Below are positions 48,120 to 56,710 of a stretch of DNA of 64,000 nucleotides, piece by piece. Numbering within the stretch: the first letter of the stretch is position 1; each line of letters starts with the position of its first letter. Source of the DNA: Synechococcus sp. ROS8604 (GTDB taxonomy: Bacteria; Cyanobacteriota; Cyanobacteriia; PCC-6307; Cyanobiaceae); contig NZ_CP047946.1 in assembly GCF_014279655.1 (NCBI RefSeq), positions 1,426,001 through 1,490,000 on the forward strand, given 5' to 3'. The notes beneath the pieces are model-generated. The model worked only from the letters and a program-made list of their open reading frames with translations. It was not told where the DNA came from and did no database searches. The position numbers and the translations under genes were made by a program.

Positions 48120-48215
48120 TCCGGCACCCAGATGGCAGCAGTGGCATCACCAAGCCCGGTAGTGCGGCCTTCGAGGTGTTCGATGCCGATCCAGGCGCAG
48201 ATCAGGGCATCAACC
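48117..48215 (-). pseudogene. Remnant of a DUF429 gene, C-terminal part only
   Basis: The minus strand here resembles the C-terminal coding part of the intact DUF429 gene at 49002: the segment ALICAWIGIEHLEGR can be read, then diverges. Within it, 47 bases at 48165-48211 are identical to 49141-49187. Only about 100 bp remain, with no start. It lies directly after the HEPN gene of the second module. Confidence 0.8.
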
Positions 48216-48295
48216 CTGCCTTAAATGAGGCCAGCGTTCTTCAAATCGCCGTTAAGCCACTTAATGATCATCAGTCGTTGTTTTTGTTTGAGCCC

Positions 48296-48669
48296 TCAGG
48301 TCTGCTTCTGAGCTTCTGATTCGAGCGTTCGAATGGCGCTTAATAAGCCGGGCAACGCGTCCTGGCAGATCAGCAACACCTGCTCCGCATCGAGATCGAA
48401 GTACTGGTGAGCGATCACATCGCGAAACCCCATGGCACCCTTCCAGTCGATCTCCGGGAAGTTGGTGGAGAGCAGGCCTGGTTTCAGTTTCTCCAGCCGC
48501 TTTAAGGCCTCACCGGCTGCCAGGAACTGCATGCAGATCACATCTAGGCGATCTTGGCCATCCTCTTGATCCAGCAGAGAGGGGTCCGCGAGAATGGTTC
48601 AGCCTTGCGTGCGATCCTCTCCAGTGCCTCCCGCAGAGGGGTGAGCAACAGAAGCCGATCAGCCATCAT
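48296..48669 (-). pseudogene. HEPN (HepT-like) toxin gene, frameshifted
   Basis: HEPN-type RNase of the HepT/DUF86 family, which is usually neutralised by the MNT partner. Frame one starts at ATG 48669 (MADRLLLLTPLREALERIA...AEPFS). It should continue as ADPSLLDQEDGQDRLDVICM, but that stretch is in the next frame. A one-base change near 48590 separates them; frame one stops at 48546. The second frame carries GEALKRLEK and the intact catalytic RDVIAHQYF (Rx4-6H). The ATG lies within the end of the MNT gene, the usual antitoxin-toxin overlap. Confidence 0.8.
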
Positions 48670-49001
48670 GCGCTGATGCCATCCTGCAGGATGGCGCGCT
48701 TCAGGGCGGGGTTCATGCCCTCACGCAAACGCACGAGATCCACCGGGCGCTTCAGTAGCTCTTCCAGTTCCTGCTTGAGATGCACGGTGGCGTAAGGGGT
48801 GAGGGGATCCAATTCGACCCACACATCCACATCGCTGCTCGACGTGGCCTGGTTGCGGGCGGTGGAGCCAAACAGGCCGATGCGTTTGAGTTGGTAGCGC
48901 TGCCGCCAGACGCCTTGGCGTTCACGCAGGAGTGGAAGCAACTGTTCGGGGTTGAGCGCGGGCAGGGGCGATGAGCTGTTCATGACGCCTGTCCTCTCCA
49001 T
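48666..49001 (-). CDS. MNT nucleotidyltransferase-domain antitoxin (MntA-like)
   Basis: Protein of 111 residues. The minimal nucleotidyltransferase motif GLFGSTARNQATSSSDVDVW holds the GSx10DxD catalytic set, with a third Asp in RPVDLVRLREG. Such proteins modify the HEPN partner by adding AMP units in known HepT/MntA systems. The frame is intact although its HEPN partner is broken. The ATG at 49001 is adjacent to the DUF429 stop at 49002, so all three genes were once one transcript. Confidence 0.85.
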   Translation of the reverse strand: MERTGVMNSSSPLPALNPEQLLPLLRERQGVWRQRYQLKRIGLFGSTARNQATSSSDVDVWVELDPLTPYATVHLKQELEELLKRPVDLVRLREGMNPALKRAILQDGISA

Positions 49002-49785
49002 TCAGTATCGGCTGGTTGAGCGGTTTTGTCGTTCACCTGGTTGACGCATTCGGTTTGTGATGGGCCTCACTCTGAATGAGTGGTTGGTCAGGGACTGCGG
49101 CACGCAGATTGCGGCGGTGTCATCCCCGAGACCAACGGTTCGGCCTTCGAGGTGTTCGATGCCGATCCAGGCGCAGATCAGGGCATCGAGCATGTCTTCC
49201 ACGGGCTTGAGCGACGAGAGCGTGCTCACCTCATGGGGTTGGGGCAGGGTGAGAGGGATGGCGCTGAACTCAGCGAGCAGACGTTTGACCCGCTCAGCAA
49301 TCGGAGGCCGCTCCGCCCTCCAGTACTGAGCCGAGCGGCTCACCTTGTAAGGCACGCGGTCGTTGCGGTTGAGCAAGGTCAGCAGGGCCACATGGGGATA
49401 ACACTCGATCAGGGCCGGCCCTTGGAGATGGGGTGTTGTGGTGTGCAGGGGAACGCCGAGCTCGGCGAAGCGTTCGCGCAATTGATCGGCGATGGCACCG
49501 GCGCGCCGGCTGGTGATCGTTGTTGTTGCCAGGGGCATGTCGACCGACACGCAGTCCACGGGTTGCCCCGCCAGTTGATGGCAGGCCTCCAGCAGCGCTT
49601 CGGGATCGGGTTCACTGCCCTGGGCTTTCCGGCTTCCATCCCAGGGTTGGCCGGCGGCTAGGGCTAGAAATGCCTCATAACTGGGGGCCAGGGCAAGGCA
49701 TTGCCAACCCTCAGCGGCCCGTTGCACCAGGGCCACACCACTGGGGTTGTTGGCCGTCCAGGCGGCGTCGATGCCGAGGACTCAT
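49002..49785 (-). CDS. DUF429 protein, possible frameshift at the start
   Basis: Predicted RNase H-like (DUF429) nuclease. The family opening VLGIDAAWTANNPSG is readable from GTC 49781, but it lacks a start: the only nearby ATG (49785) is one base out of frame, separated by a single A at 49782. Downstream the frame is whole to 49002: VDMPLATTTITSRRAGAIAD and CYPHVALLTLLN, then LDALICAWIGIEHLEGR at the C-terminus. Either a one-base insertion broke the start or translation begins at GTG 49736 and the nuclease opening is lost. It lies between two HEPN/MNT modules. Confidence 0.7.
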
Positions 49786-49801
49786 CCAGGTGCCATCAGG
49801 T

Positions 49802-50122
49802 TCAAGCCTGATTGAGGAGCCGTGCCACGGTTATTCTCAGATCGGGAAGATCAGTGGAGATGGTGAGCCAGACACGGGATCACTGACATTCAGATATGCG
49901 GAGGTGAGCAGATTTCGGAAATCAATGATTTGCCTCCCTTCTGGGATCGCGGCAAAGAGTTGTGGATTTCGCTGTGCGATCACCTTCAGGGCTTCCCCGG
50001 TGATGATGAACTCACGCTCACGACTGGCTGTAGCCAGCTTCTTCAATCGTGCTGGTTGCAACCTGAATGGCAGCTGCCGCCTCCAGGGTGTCGCTCAGGT
50101 AGGCCCGGGGGTCACGCTGCAT
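49802..50122 (-). pseudogene. Second HEPN (HepT-like) toxin gene, frameshifted twice
   Basis: Begins at ATG 50122 inside the end of its MNT partner. Frame one is [20 protein letters not shown] and reaches a stop at 50018. The family then continues in another frame as REREFIITGEALKVIAQ and QIIDFRNLLTSAYLNVS. Near 49880 the end shifts again to SRVWLTISTDLPDLRIT, ending at 49802. The catalytic Rx4H reads RNLLTS, so the His is replaced by Ser. The helix between the two HEPN halves is also shorter than usual. Clearly non-functional. Confidence 0.8.
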
Positions 50123-50390
50123 AGATCTGCTGCCGGCTGGTCTCGATGGTCTGCTTGAGGTAGGGGTTGCGGACGGCGTCGGCCATGACAAGGTCGACAC
50201 GCGAAGCCAGGCCAACGCGCAGGTCGTTCAGCAGCGCGAAGTAGGCCTTGTAGAGAGTGGAGGGGTCAAGGGGCTGGACCTCCACCAACAGATCAATGTC
50301 GCTTTCTCCAGGCCGGTAATCGGACCTCAGCACGGAGCCGAACACATCCAGCCGCGCCACGTGATGGCGCCGAACTGGGGCAAGGGTCAT
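50112..50390 (-). CDS. Second MNT nucleotidyltransferase-domain antitoxin
   Basis: Protein of 92 residues. [21 protein letters not shown] holds the GSx10DxD set, and [12 protein letters not shown] has the third Asp. It is an intact MNT unit of the MntA kind, but quite different in sequence from the one at 48666, so the two modules are not a recent duplicate. The stop overlaps the ATG of its broken HEPN partner. No other gene precedes it on this strand. Confidence 0.85.
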   Translation of the reverse strand: MTLAPVRRHHVARLDVFGSVLRSDYRPGESDIDLLVEVQPLDPSTLYKAYFALLNDLRVGLASRVDLVMADAVRNPYLKQTIETSRQQIYAA

Positions 50391-50756
50391 AGAGCCAGAC
50401 CGATCTGTTCAGTATCGGCCGAATCAGCAGTCTTCGCAGGCCTAGCTCGCCGCTTTCCGCCAGCAGGTTGGCGACGTCGTTGCTCTCGGCCCCACCAGCG
50501 AGATCGGCATAACGCGCCTGGCCGTCATCTCCAGTTCGATCCGCTTTCTGTTGGAAGACATGGGGGGCGAGGAAGCCGGTTGTGTATCAGCCGATGGCGG
50601 TTGGCTGTGCTGCTCATGGCATCGGGCTGAGACGGACTCGTTTCAGACCCGTCTTGCCTGGATCAAGCCAGGGCCGCCAGGTCATTGCGATTTGACGGGG
50701 CCATGCTCGAGCTCAAATCATCTTCTAATTTGAACCAAGTTTGAAGTTCGTGTGTC
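50391..50756. other. Gap of 366 bp, possible degenerate sequence
   Basis: No intact gene. A plus-strand frame reads QVGDVVALGPTSEIGITRL and continues protein-like for a short way, without a clear start or family. It may be a remnant or the upstream part of the Fic transcript. Confidence 0.35.
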
Positions 50757-52082
50757 TTGCCGACCCGGCTACCCCGCAGGCCCCCGCCTCTCCAGGCGTT
50801 GCTGGATCGCTGCGGCGGGCTGCAGGAGACACTGTCGCTGCTCTCCCTCCTGGCCACCTCGGAGGAAGGAGATCGCTATCTGCACTGGGATGAGCTGCGC
50901 CATCGCCCAGCCCCGGAGGGGCTGACCCATGAGCAGTGGTGGTTGGCGGAAAAGCTGTCCCGCAGGCTGACGCCTCTGCCGCTTCTGGCGAGTGAAGGCC
51001 TGGCCTTCGGCTTTTCGCAGCCGCCTGTACTGCTCAAAGGGCTGCATCAGATCGATATGGAGGCCGGTGCCAGCGTGGTGGCGCCTGAGGCCGTCACCAG
51101 GCGCTCCACCCGGGATCGCTACCTGCTGAGTTCGCTGATGGAGGAGGCCATCACCTCCTCACAGATGGAAGGTGCTGCCACGACGCGGGATGTGGCCAAA
51201 GCGATGATCCGCAGCCGCCGGCCGCCCCGCGACCGTTCCGAGCGGATGATTCTGAACAACTTCCTGACGATGCAGCGAATCCGGGAGCTTCGCAAGCAGC
51301 CGTTGACCCCGCAGCTGGTGTTGGATCTGCACAGGCTGGTGACTGAGGGCACGCTGGATGACCCTGCCGATGCTGGCCGGCTGCGCCCACCCGGCAAGGA
51401 GGTGGTGGTGGATGACCTCTACGGAACGGTGTTCCATGTGCCGCCCCCGGCGGACGAGTTGCCGCAGCGGCTGGAAGAGCTCTGCCGCTTTGCCAACGGC
51501 GAGACGCCGAAGGTGTTCATCCACCCGGTGGTGCGCGCCATCGCTCTGCACTTCTGGCTGGCTTACGACCATCCCTTCAGCGACGGCAACGGTCGAACAG
51601 CTCGGGCGCTTTTCTACTGGGCGATGCTGCAGCAGGGTTACTGGCTTTTCGAGTTCATCTCGATCTCTTCGGTGATCAATCAGGCCAGGGGACAGTACGA
51701 GCGTTCATTCCTGCTCAGCGAGAGCGACGACAACGACCTCACCTATTTCCTGCTGGCCCAGGTGAAGGTGATCCTGCAAGCCATCGGCAGCCTGCATTCC
51801 TATCTCGAGCGCAAGGCCGGCGAGGTGGGGGCGCTGCAGCAGCGTCTGGAGGGCATGGAGGGGCTGAATCACCGCCAGCTGGAGCTGCTGCGTCATGCCC
51901 TTCGTCATCCCGGCTATCGCTACACGGTGCTATCCCACCAGAACAGCCATGGGGTCAGCCATCAGACGGCCCGTAGTGACCTGCAGTCCCTATCGGCCCG
52001 AGGACTGCTGATCGCGGGTAAGGATGGCCGGCGAGAGATCTTCCGCGTCCCGGAAGATCTGACGACGCGGCTGCCTGGCTGA
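50757..52082 (+). CDS. Fic-domain protein with inhibitory helix
   Basis: Protein of 441 residues. The Fic active site HPFSDGNGRTARALFYW (near residue 270) contains the catalytic His and the Walker-like loop used to transfer AMP from ATP. An inhibitory helix SSQMEGAATT (near residue 133) carries the (S/T)xxxE(G/N) motif that keeps the enzyme off. The C-terminus is a winged helix (HQTARSDLQSLSARGLL). Fic proteins modify target proteins, often as toxins. The start is TTG 50757; no strong Shine-Dalgarno is visible. This gene is intact, unlike its neighbours. Confidence 0.88.
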   Translation: MPTRLPRRPPPLQALLDRCGGLQETLSLLSLLATSEEGDRYLHWDELRHRPAPEGLTHEQWWLAEKLSRRLTPLPLLASEGLAFGFSQPPVLLKGLHQIDMEAGASVVAPEAVTRRSTRDRYLLSSLMEEAITSSQMEGAATTRDVAKAMIRSRRPPRDRSERMILNNFLTMQRIRELRKQPLTPQLVLDLHRLVTEGTLDDPADAGRLRPPGKEVVVDDLYGTVFHVPPPADELPQRLEELCRFANGETPKVFIHPVVRAIALHFWLAYDHPFSDGNGRTARALFYWAMLQQGYWLFEFISISSVINQARGQYERSFLLSESDDNDLTYFLLAQVKVILQAIGSLHSYLERKAGEVGALQQRLEGMEGLNHRQLELLRHALRHPGYRYTVLSHQNSHGVSHQTARSDLQSLSARGLLIAGKDGRREIFRVPEDLTTRLPG

Positions 52083-52212
52083 CTCCCTGGCTGGTTGGGG
52101 AACGAGTGTCAGGGCGCCAAGGATCAGCAGCTGTCTCATCTGGTCCGGTGCCTTCGCTCCTGTTGGTCAACTATTCGGGGAATGCGAATCGTGGCCAGGT
52201 AAGCCACTTTGA

Positions 52213-53402
52213 TTGAAGGATCCCAATGGCTTCATAACCCCAACCCTTCTGTTCATCACCGGTGTGCTCGCCGGGCTGATCGCTGGCTTCATCCTCAGCC
52301 GGGTGTTCAGCAAGGGCCGCAGCAGTGCTGGCTCCGGTGAAGCGCGTTTGCTGGAGGAGCGACTGCTGAAGGCCGACCAGGGCCTGGCGCAATTCAGCCA
52401 GCAGTTGGAGCTGCAGAGCAGTGAACTCAAAGCAGCGCAACAACAGGCGCAACAGGCCAGTGAACAGGCAGCGGTGAGCCGCACTCAACTGGAGGGCGTA
52501 AGCCAGGAGCGGGATGCGCTCAAGGCCGGCCACGACACCGCCCTGGCAGCGATGGCGGAGGTGGCTGAGAAGCTGCGCAGCCAGGAAAGCCAGACCGAAT
52601 TCCTGGAGCAGGCCCGCACGGATCTGCTCACCCAGTTCCGCTCCCTGCTCAAGAGCACCAAGGAAACGGTGAGTGAGCCATTCGCCAAGGAGTTGCTGGC
52701 GGAAACTACCCGCGATCTGCCCCAACGCAGTGAAGGGCCAGTGGGGGGAGGTGAACCTGCGCCGGATCCTGGAGTTTGTGGGCTTGATCGCCTACTGCGA
52801 CTTCGACGAGCAGGTGCATGTGGGCCCCGATCGAGAGCTATCTCGATGCGTTGCAGGCCAATGATCAAGCCCAGCGGGATGCGGCACTTACGGATCACTT
52901 GAAGAAGGTTCGCAACCACATCGATCTGCTGAGCAAGAAGGATTACGCCGGCAAGCTCAGTGCCCTGGGCCAGGTGGTGGATGGGGTGGTGCTGTTCATC
53001 CCGGTGGAAGGTGCCCTGTCGATGGCATTGGAGCGGGATCCGCAGCTGCTGGAGTACGCCTTCAGCAAGACCATCATCCTCACCTTCCCCACCAGCCTGC
53101 TGGCGATCTTGAAGGGATTGGCGATGACAATCCAGCAGGCGGAGATTGCCAAAAATATCGATGAGATTCAGGCGCAAGCAGTGGAGCTGCACAAGCGCTT
53201 CTCCACCTTTATCGACAAGTTCAACGACATCGGCAACAACCTCACCCGCTTGAACAAGAGCTTCAACGCAGCGGTGGGATCAGCGCAGAGCCGGTTGCTG
53301 CCGCAGGGGAGGCGTTTTGCAGAGCTGGCGGGGCAAGGCGGTGAGATTGACCTGAGTGATCCAATCGATGAGGTGGTGCGGGAGATTCAGGCGGGGGAGT
53401 GA
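52213..53402 (+). pseudogene. RmuC-like gene, frameshifted and internally deleted
   Basis: RmuC is a membrane-anchored DNA-recombination limiting protein. Frame one starts at TTG 52213 with a membrane helix (LLFITGVLAGLIAGFIL) and a long Gln/Ala-rich coiled coil. Near 52715 it leaves the family; the next frame holds KGQWGEVNLRRILEFVGLIA and ends near FDEQVHV. Around 52822 the third frame resumes as APIESYLDALQAND and runs on through KVRNHIDLLSKKDYAGK to 53402. Roughly 30 residues between VHV and APIESY are missing. At least two frame changes and one deletion make it non-functional. Confidence 0.82.
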
Positions 53403-53710
53403 GGCCTGTGAATGACTGTGGCCTGCATCAAAACCTTGAAGCAAGACATGGCAGATAAATCTCCTTCGATCTCTTTGTTGCTGCCATCAAGTTCAAGCTG
53501 GCGCCTTGTTTTTTGATGCCTTGAATCAAAACAGATTCATCGACGCTGCATCAGATGTGTTGTTGAGGTGGGGAGCTGAGAGATCTTCAGCTTTCGCGCT
53601 CTCTCTGTCAGCCTGTGAACGTTGGTCAGGGAACTCTCAATCTGGAGGTTGGCTGCAGTCAATGAAGAGCTGGGTGATTCCATACAGACTTTGGATGACT
53701 GCTCTGACGG
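53403..53710. other. Gap of 308 bp before the HNH-HIT operon
   Basis: No gene or clear hairpin was found. It should hold the promoter of the HNH-HIT / DUF2075 / helicase unit. Confidence 0.45.
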
Positions 53711-54712
53711 ATGGAGCCTGCACGATCCAGTTCGTACGACCGCCTTGCCGCGTACATCAACCAGCGGATGCGGATGTCGCACATCTATCAGCCGCTGATG
53801 CTGATGGAGCTGCTCGGAAGAAGCAGCCCTGCACCTGCAGAAGACATCGCCCGGCGGATCCTTGGCGAGGACAGCTCCCAGATCGATTACTACACCGAAC
53901 GTGTGAAACGGATGGTGGGACGGGTGCTGACCTCCAACGGCATCACGTCTCATGCCGGAGGCGTCTACAGCCTGATCGGCGCGGACGACCTCAGCGAGAT
54001 CGAGCGGGATGCACTGCTTCAGCTCTGCCGGGAGAAGCTCGATGCCTTCCGCCTGAAGCGCGGTGACGAGGTTTTCGCCCATCGTTCACGCCATCGCACG
54101 GCCATCAGCGGATCGATCCGCTATCGGGTGTTCACCCGCGCCAAGGGCCGCTGTGAATGCTGCGGGGCCCATGAGCACCAAGCGGCGCTGGAGGTTGATC
54201 ACATCATCCCGAAGAATCATGGTGGTTCTGATGACATCTCCAACTTCCAGGCACTCTGTTTCCGTTGCAACGCCGGCAAGCGGGACAGCGACAGCACCGA
54301 CTTCCGCGGGGTGCTGCAGAGCTATGACCACAGGCAGGAGGGATGCCTTTTCTGTGAACTGCAGAATTCAGATCGGGGGCTGCTGAGGAACGAACTGGCG
54401 TTCTGCATCGCCGATGCCTATCCCGTCACCAAAGGCCACAGCCTGGTGATCCCCTGCCGGCATGTGGCGGATGGAATGGAGCTTCATCAGCCCGAGTGGA
54501 ATGCCGTCACTGCACTCCTGAAGCAGAGAAGGCAGGATCTTGAGATGGCGGATGCCTCCATCAGCGGTTTCAATATCGGCCTGAACAGTGGTGACTCGGC
54601 CGGGCAGACGGTGATGCATGCCCACTGGCATCTGATCCCAAGGCGCAAGGGTGACGTGGCTGATCCGCGGGGTGGTGTGAGAGGTGTGATCGCGCACAGG
54701 ATGAGGTATTGA
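53711..54712 (+). CDS. HNH endonuclease - HIT domain fusion protein
   Basis: Protein of 333 residues. Residues ~1-120 are helical and resemble a DNA-binding winged-helix region. An HNH nuclease follows: CECCG near residue 147, VDHIIPKNHGGSDD near 163 and CFRCNAGKRD near 182. Then a HIT domain: GCLFCELQNSDRGLL near 212 and VMHAHWHLIPRR near 302, with the HxHxH nucleotide-hydrolase triad. HIT enzymes cleave nucleotidyl groups from nucleotides, proteins or DNA 5' ends (aprataxin). The fusion suggests cutting plus removal of an adenylate. It is the first gene of an intact three-gene unit. Confidence 0.85.
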   Translation: MEPARSSSYDRLAAYINQRMRMSHIYQPLMLMELLGRSSPAPAEDIARRILGEDSSQIDYYTERVKRMVGRVLTSNGITSHAGGVYSLIGADDLSEIERDALLQLCREKLDAFRLKRGDEVFAHRSRHRTAISGSIRYRVFTRAKGRCECCGAHEHQAALEVDHIIPKNHGGSDDISNFQALCFRCNAGKRDSDSTDFRGVLQSYDHRQEGCLFCELQNSDRGLLRNELAFCIADAYPVTKGHSLVIPCRHVADGMELHQPEWNAVTALLKQRRQDLEMADASISGFNIGLNSGDSAGQTVMHAHWHLIPRRKGDVADPRGGVRGVIAHRMRY

Positions 54713-54841
54713 TCGCAGATCAGCTGACCAGTCATCCAGCCCACAATCCTGAAGCTCATCTGCACCCAGCTTCGAACTGCATTCCCAACAAGCAGACGCA
54801 GCCAGAATTCCTTCAGGTGGGTCCATTCAGCCCTTGCTTTC

Positions 54842-56710
54842 GTGATCATTTATCTCGCAACTCGAGAAGAGTTCCTGAAACACGTGCGCGAGCAGCGCAT
54901 TGAGGAGGAGGTGCGAGAGCGCTTCATAGCGATTACAGGCCACAAAGTCGCCGCAAGCGAGTTTCGAGCTTGGAAGAATTCACTTCAGTGCGTTGGAAAC
55001 GTATTGCAGTTCGAAGAGATCCCCTCAGAGCTAGGTGTGGCGATCGAATACCGCATTCACAACGCTGCGAAGCGCATCGACCTGCTGCTTTCAGGCTGTG
55101 ATGCTGTTGGCGAACCAGCTGCGGTGATCGTTGAGCTGAAGCAGTGGGAATCAGTCCAGTCCACTGAGCTGGATGGGGTGGTACGAACCTTCATCGGGAA
55201 GGGGCCACGCGAGACCACTTATCCTTCGTACCAGGCCATGAGCTACGGGCAGCTCCTGCGTGGGTTCAATACAGCGGTGGTTGAGCACAAGATTGCTCTG
55301 CAACCCTGCGCCTACCTCCACAACTGCACAGATGGCAGCGGCATCACCGATGCCCGCTATCGCCCGTACCTCGATCAGGCACCAGTGTTTCTCCGCCACG
55401 ACAACGCAGCCATGGCGGCCTTCTTGCAGCGCTGTCTGCAGGTTGGCGATCGGGGTCGCACGATCGAGAGGATCCGCGATGGCAAGGCCAAGCCCAGCCG
55501 TCAGCTTGCGGACTCTGTTGAGCGAATGTTGAAGGGCAATGCCGAGTTCGTGCTGATTGACGAACAGAAGGTGGTGTACGAAAAGGCGCTAGGCCTTGCA
55601 CGACGGCTACGAGAAGGGAGGCACTGTGTGCTGCTGGTGCAGGGCGGGCCTGGAACGGGGAAATCGGTGGTGGCGGTGAACTTGCTGGCTCGGTTGCTGG
55701 GCATGGGCCTCAATGCCCGCTATGTGAGCAAGAACGCAGCGCCGCGGGCTGAATATCGCGCCAAGCTCACCGGTTCTCTCCAGAAAGGGGAATACGACAA
55801 CCTCTTCTGTGGTTCGGCCTGTTTTGTTGGATGTCCGGAGGGCTTTTATGACGCCCTGATCGTGGATGAAAGCTACCGGCTGATGACCAAGACCATCTAC
55901 GACAAGGAGGGAGAGAACCAAGTCAAGGAGATCATCCACGCCAGCAAGCTGGCGGTGTTTTTCCTTGATGAAGACCAGCGCGTCACCTTCGACGACATTG
56001 GGAGTACGGCCGAGATCGAAAAGTGGAGCCAATTCCACGAGGCCGAGTTACATCGTGACGTGCTGCCGTCGCAGTTCCGTTGCAGCGGCTCTGACGGCTA
56101 CCTGGCCTGGCTGGATTCCACCCTCGGGATACGGGCCACGGCCAATGAGCAGTTGGACCCAGCCGCCAGCTACGACTTCAGGGTTTTTGATGATCCAGTT
56201 GAGCTGCATGAGGCGATTCGCAAGGCCAATCACGTCAACCAGGCACGGATGGTGGCGGGCTATTGCTGGAACTGGGATTCAAAAAAATATTCCAGCGCCT
56301 GGGACATCACGATCGAGCCCTGGGGCTACCGGGCCCGCTGGAACCTGAGCAAGGACGGCAGTGTGTGGATCATGAAGGCAGGCACTGTGGAGGAGGTTGG
56401 CTGCATCCATACCTGCCAGGGCCTGGAGCTGGAGACGATCGGTGTGATCATCGGGCCGGATCTTGCCTACAGGGATGGCCAGGTTGTGACGGTTCCTTCG
56501 GCCCGGGCGCGCACGGATCAGTCGTTGAAGGGATACAAGGTGGGCCTGAAACGGGACCCCCAGGCGATCCGCATAAAGGCAGACGCGATCATCCGCAACA
56601 CATACCGAACGTTGATGAGCCGAGGGACAAAAGCCTGCTGGGTTTTTGCGTGTGACCCTGAACTAAGTGCCTGGCTCAAGCAGATCTCAGAGAAGACCAC
56701 TGATCTCTGA
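54842..56710 (+). CDS. DUF2075 P-loop NTPase with nuclease-like N-terminus
   Basis: Protein of 622 residues. Walker A is GGPGTGKSVVAVNLL near residue 267, and the Walker B region is ALIVDESYR near 338 (Ser where DEAH/DEAQ types usually carry Ala). The helicase C-terminal part has GCIHTCQGLELETIGVII. The first ~110 residues contain AAVIVELKQWE near residue 91 and RIDLLLSG before it, a pattern compatible with a PD-(D/E)xK nuclease fold. Its stop overlaps the ATG of the helicase gene by 1 bp. Start GTG 54842. Role: likely DNA or RNA handling in one complex with its neighbours. Confidence 0.82.
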   Translation: MIIYLATREEFLKHVREQRIEEEVRERFIAITGHKVAASEFRAWKNSLQCVGNVLQFEEIPSELGVAIEYRIHNAAKRIDLLLSGCDAVGEPAAVIVELKQWESVQSTELDGVVRTFIGKGPRETTYPSYQAMSYGQLLRGFNTAVVEHKIALQPCAYLHNCTDGSGITDARYRPYLDQAPVFLRHDNAAMAAFLQRCLQVGDRGRTIERIRDGKAKPSRQLADSVERMLKGNAEFVLIDEQKVVYEKALGLARRLREGRHCVLLVQGGPGTGKSVVAVNLLARLLGMGLNARYVSKNAAPRAEYRAKLTGSLQKGEYDNLFCGSACFVGCPEGFYDALIVDESYRLMTKTIYDKEGENQVKEIIHASKLAVFFLDEDQRVTFDDIGSTAEIEKWSQFHEAELHRDVLPSQFRCSGSDGYLAWLDSTLGIRATANEQLDPAASYDFRVFDDPVELHEAIRKANHVNQARMVAGYCWNWDSKKYSSAWDITIEPWGYRARWNLSKDGSVWIMKAGTVEEVGCIHTCQGLELETIGVIIGPDLAYRDGQVVTVPSARARTDQSLKGYKVGLKRDPQAIRIKADAIIRNTYRTLMSRGTKACWVFACDPELSAWLKQISEKTTDL

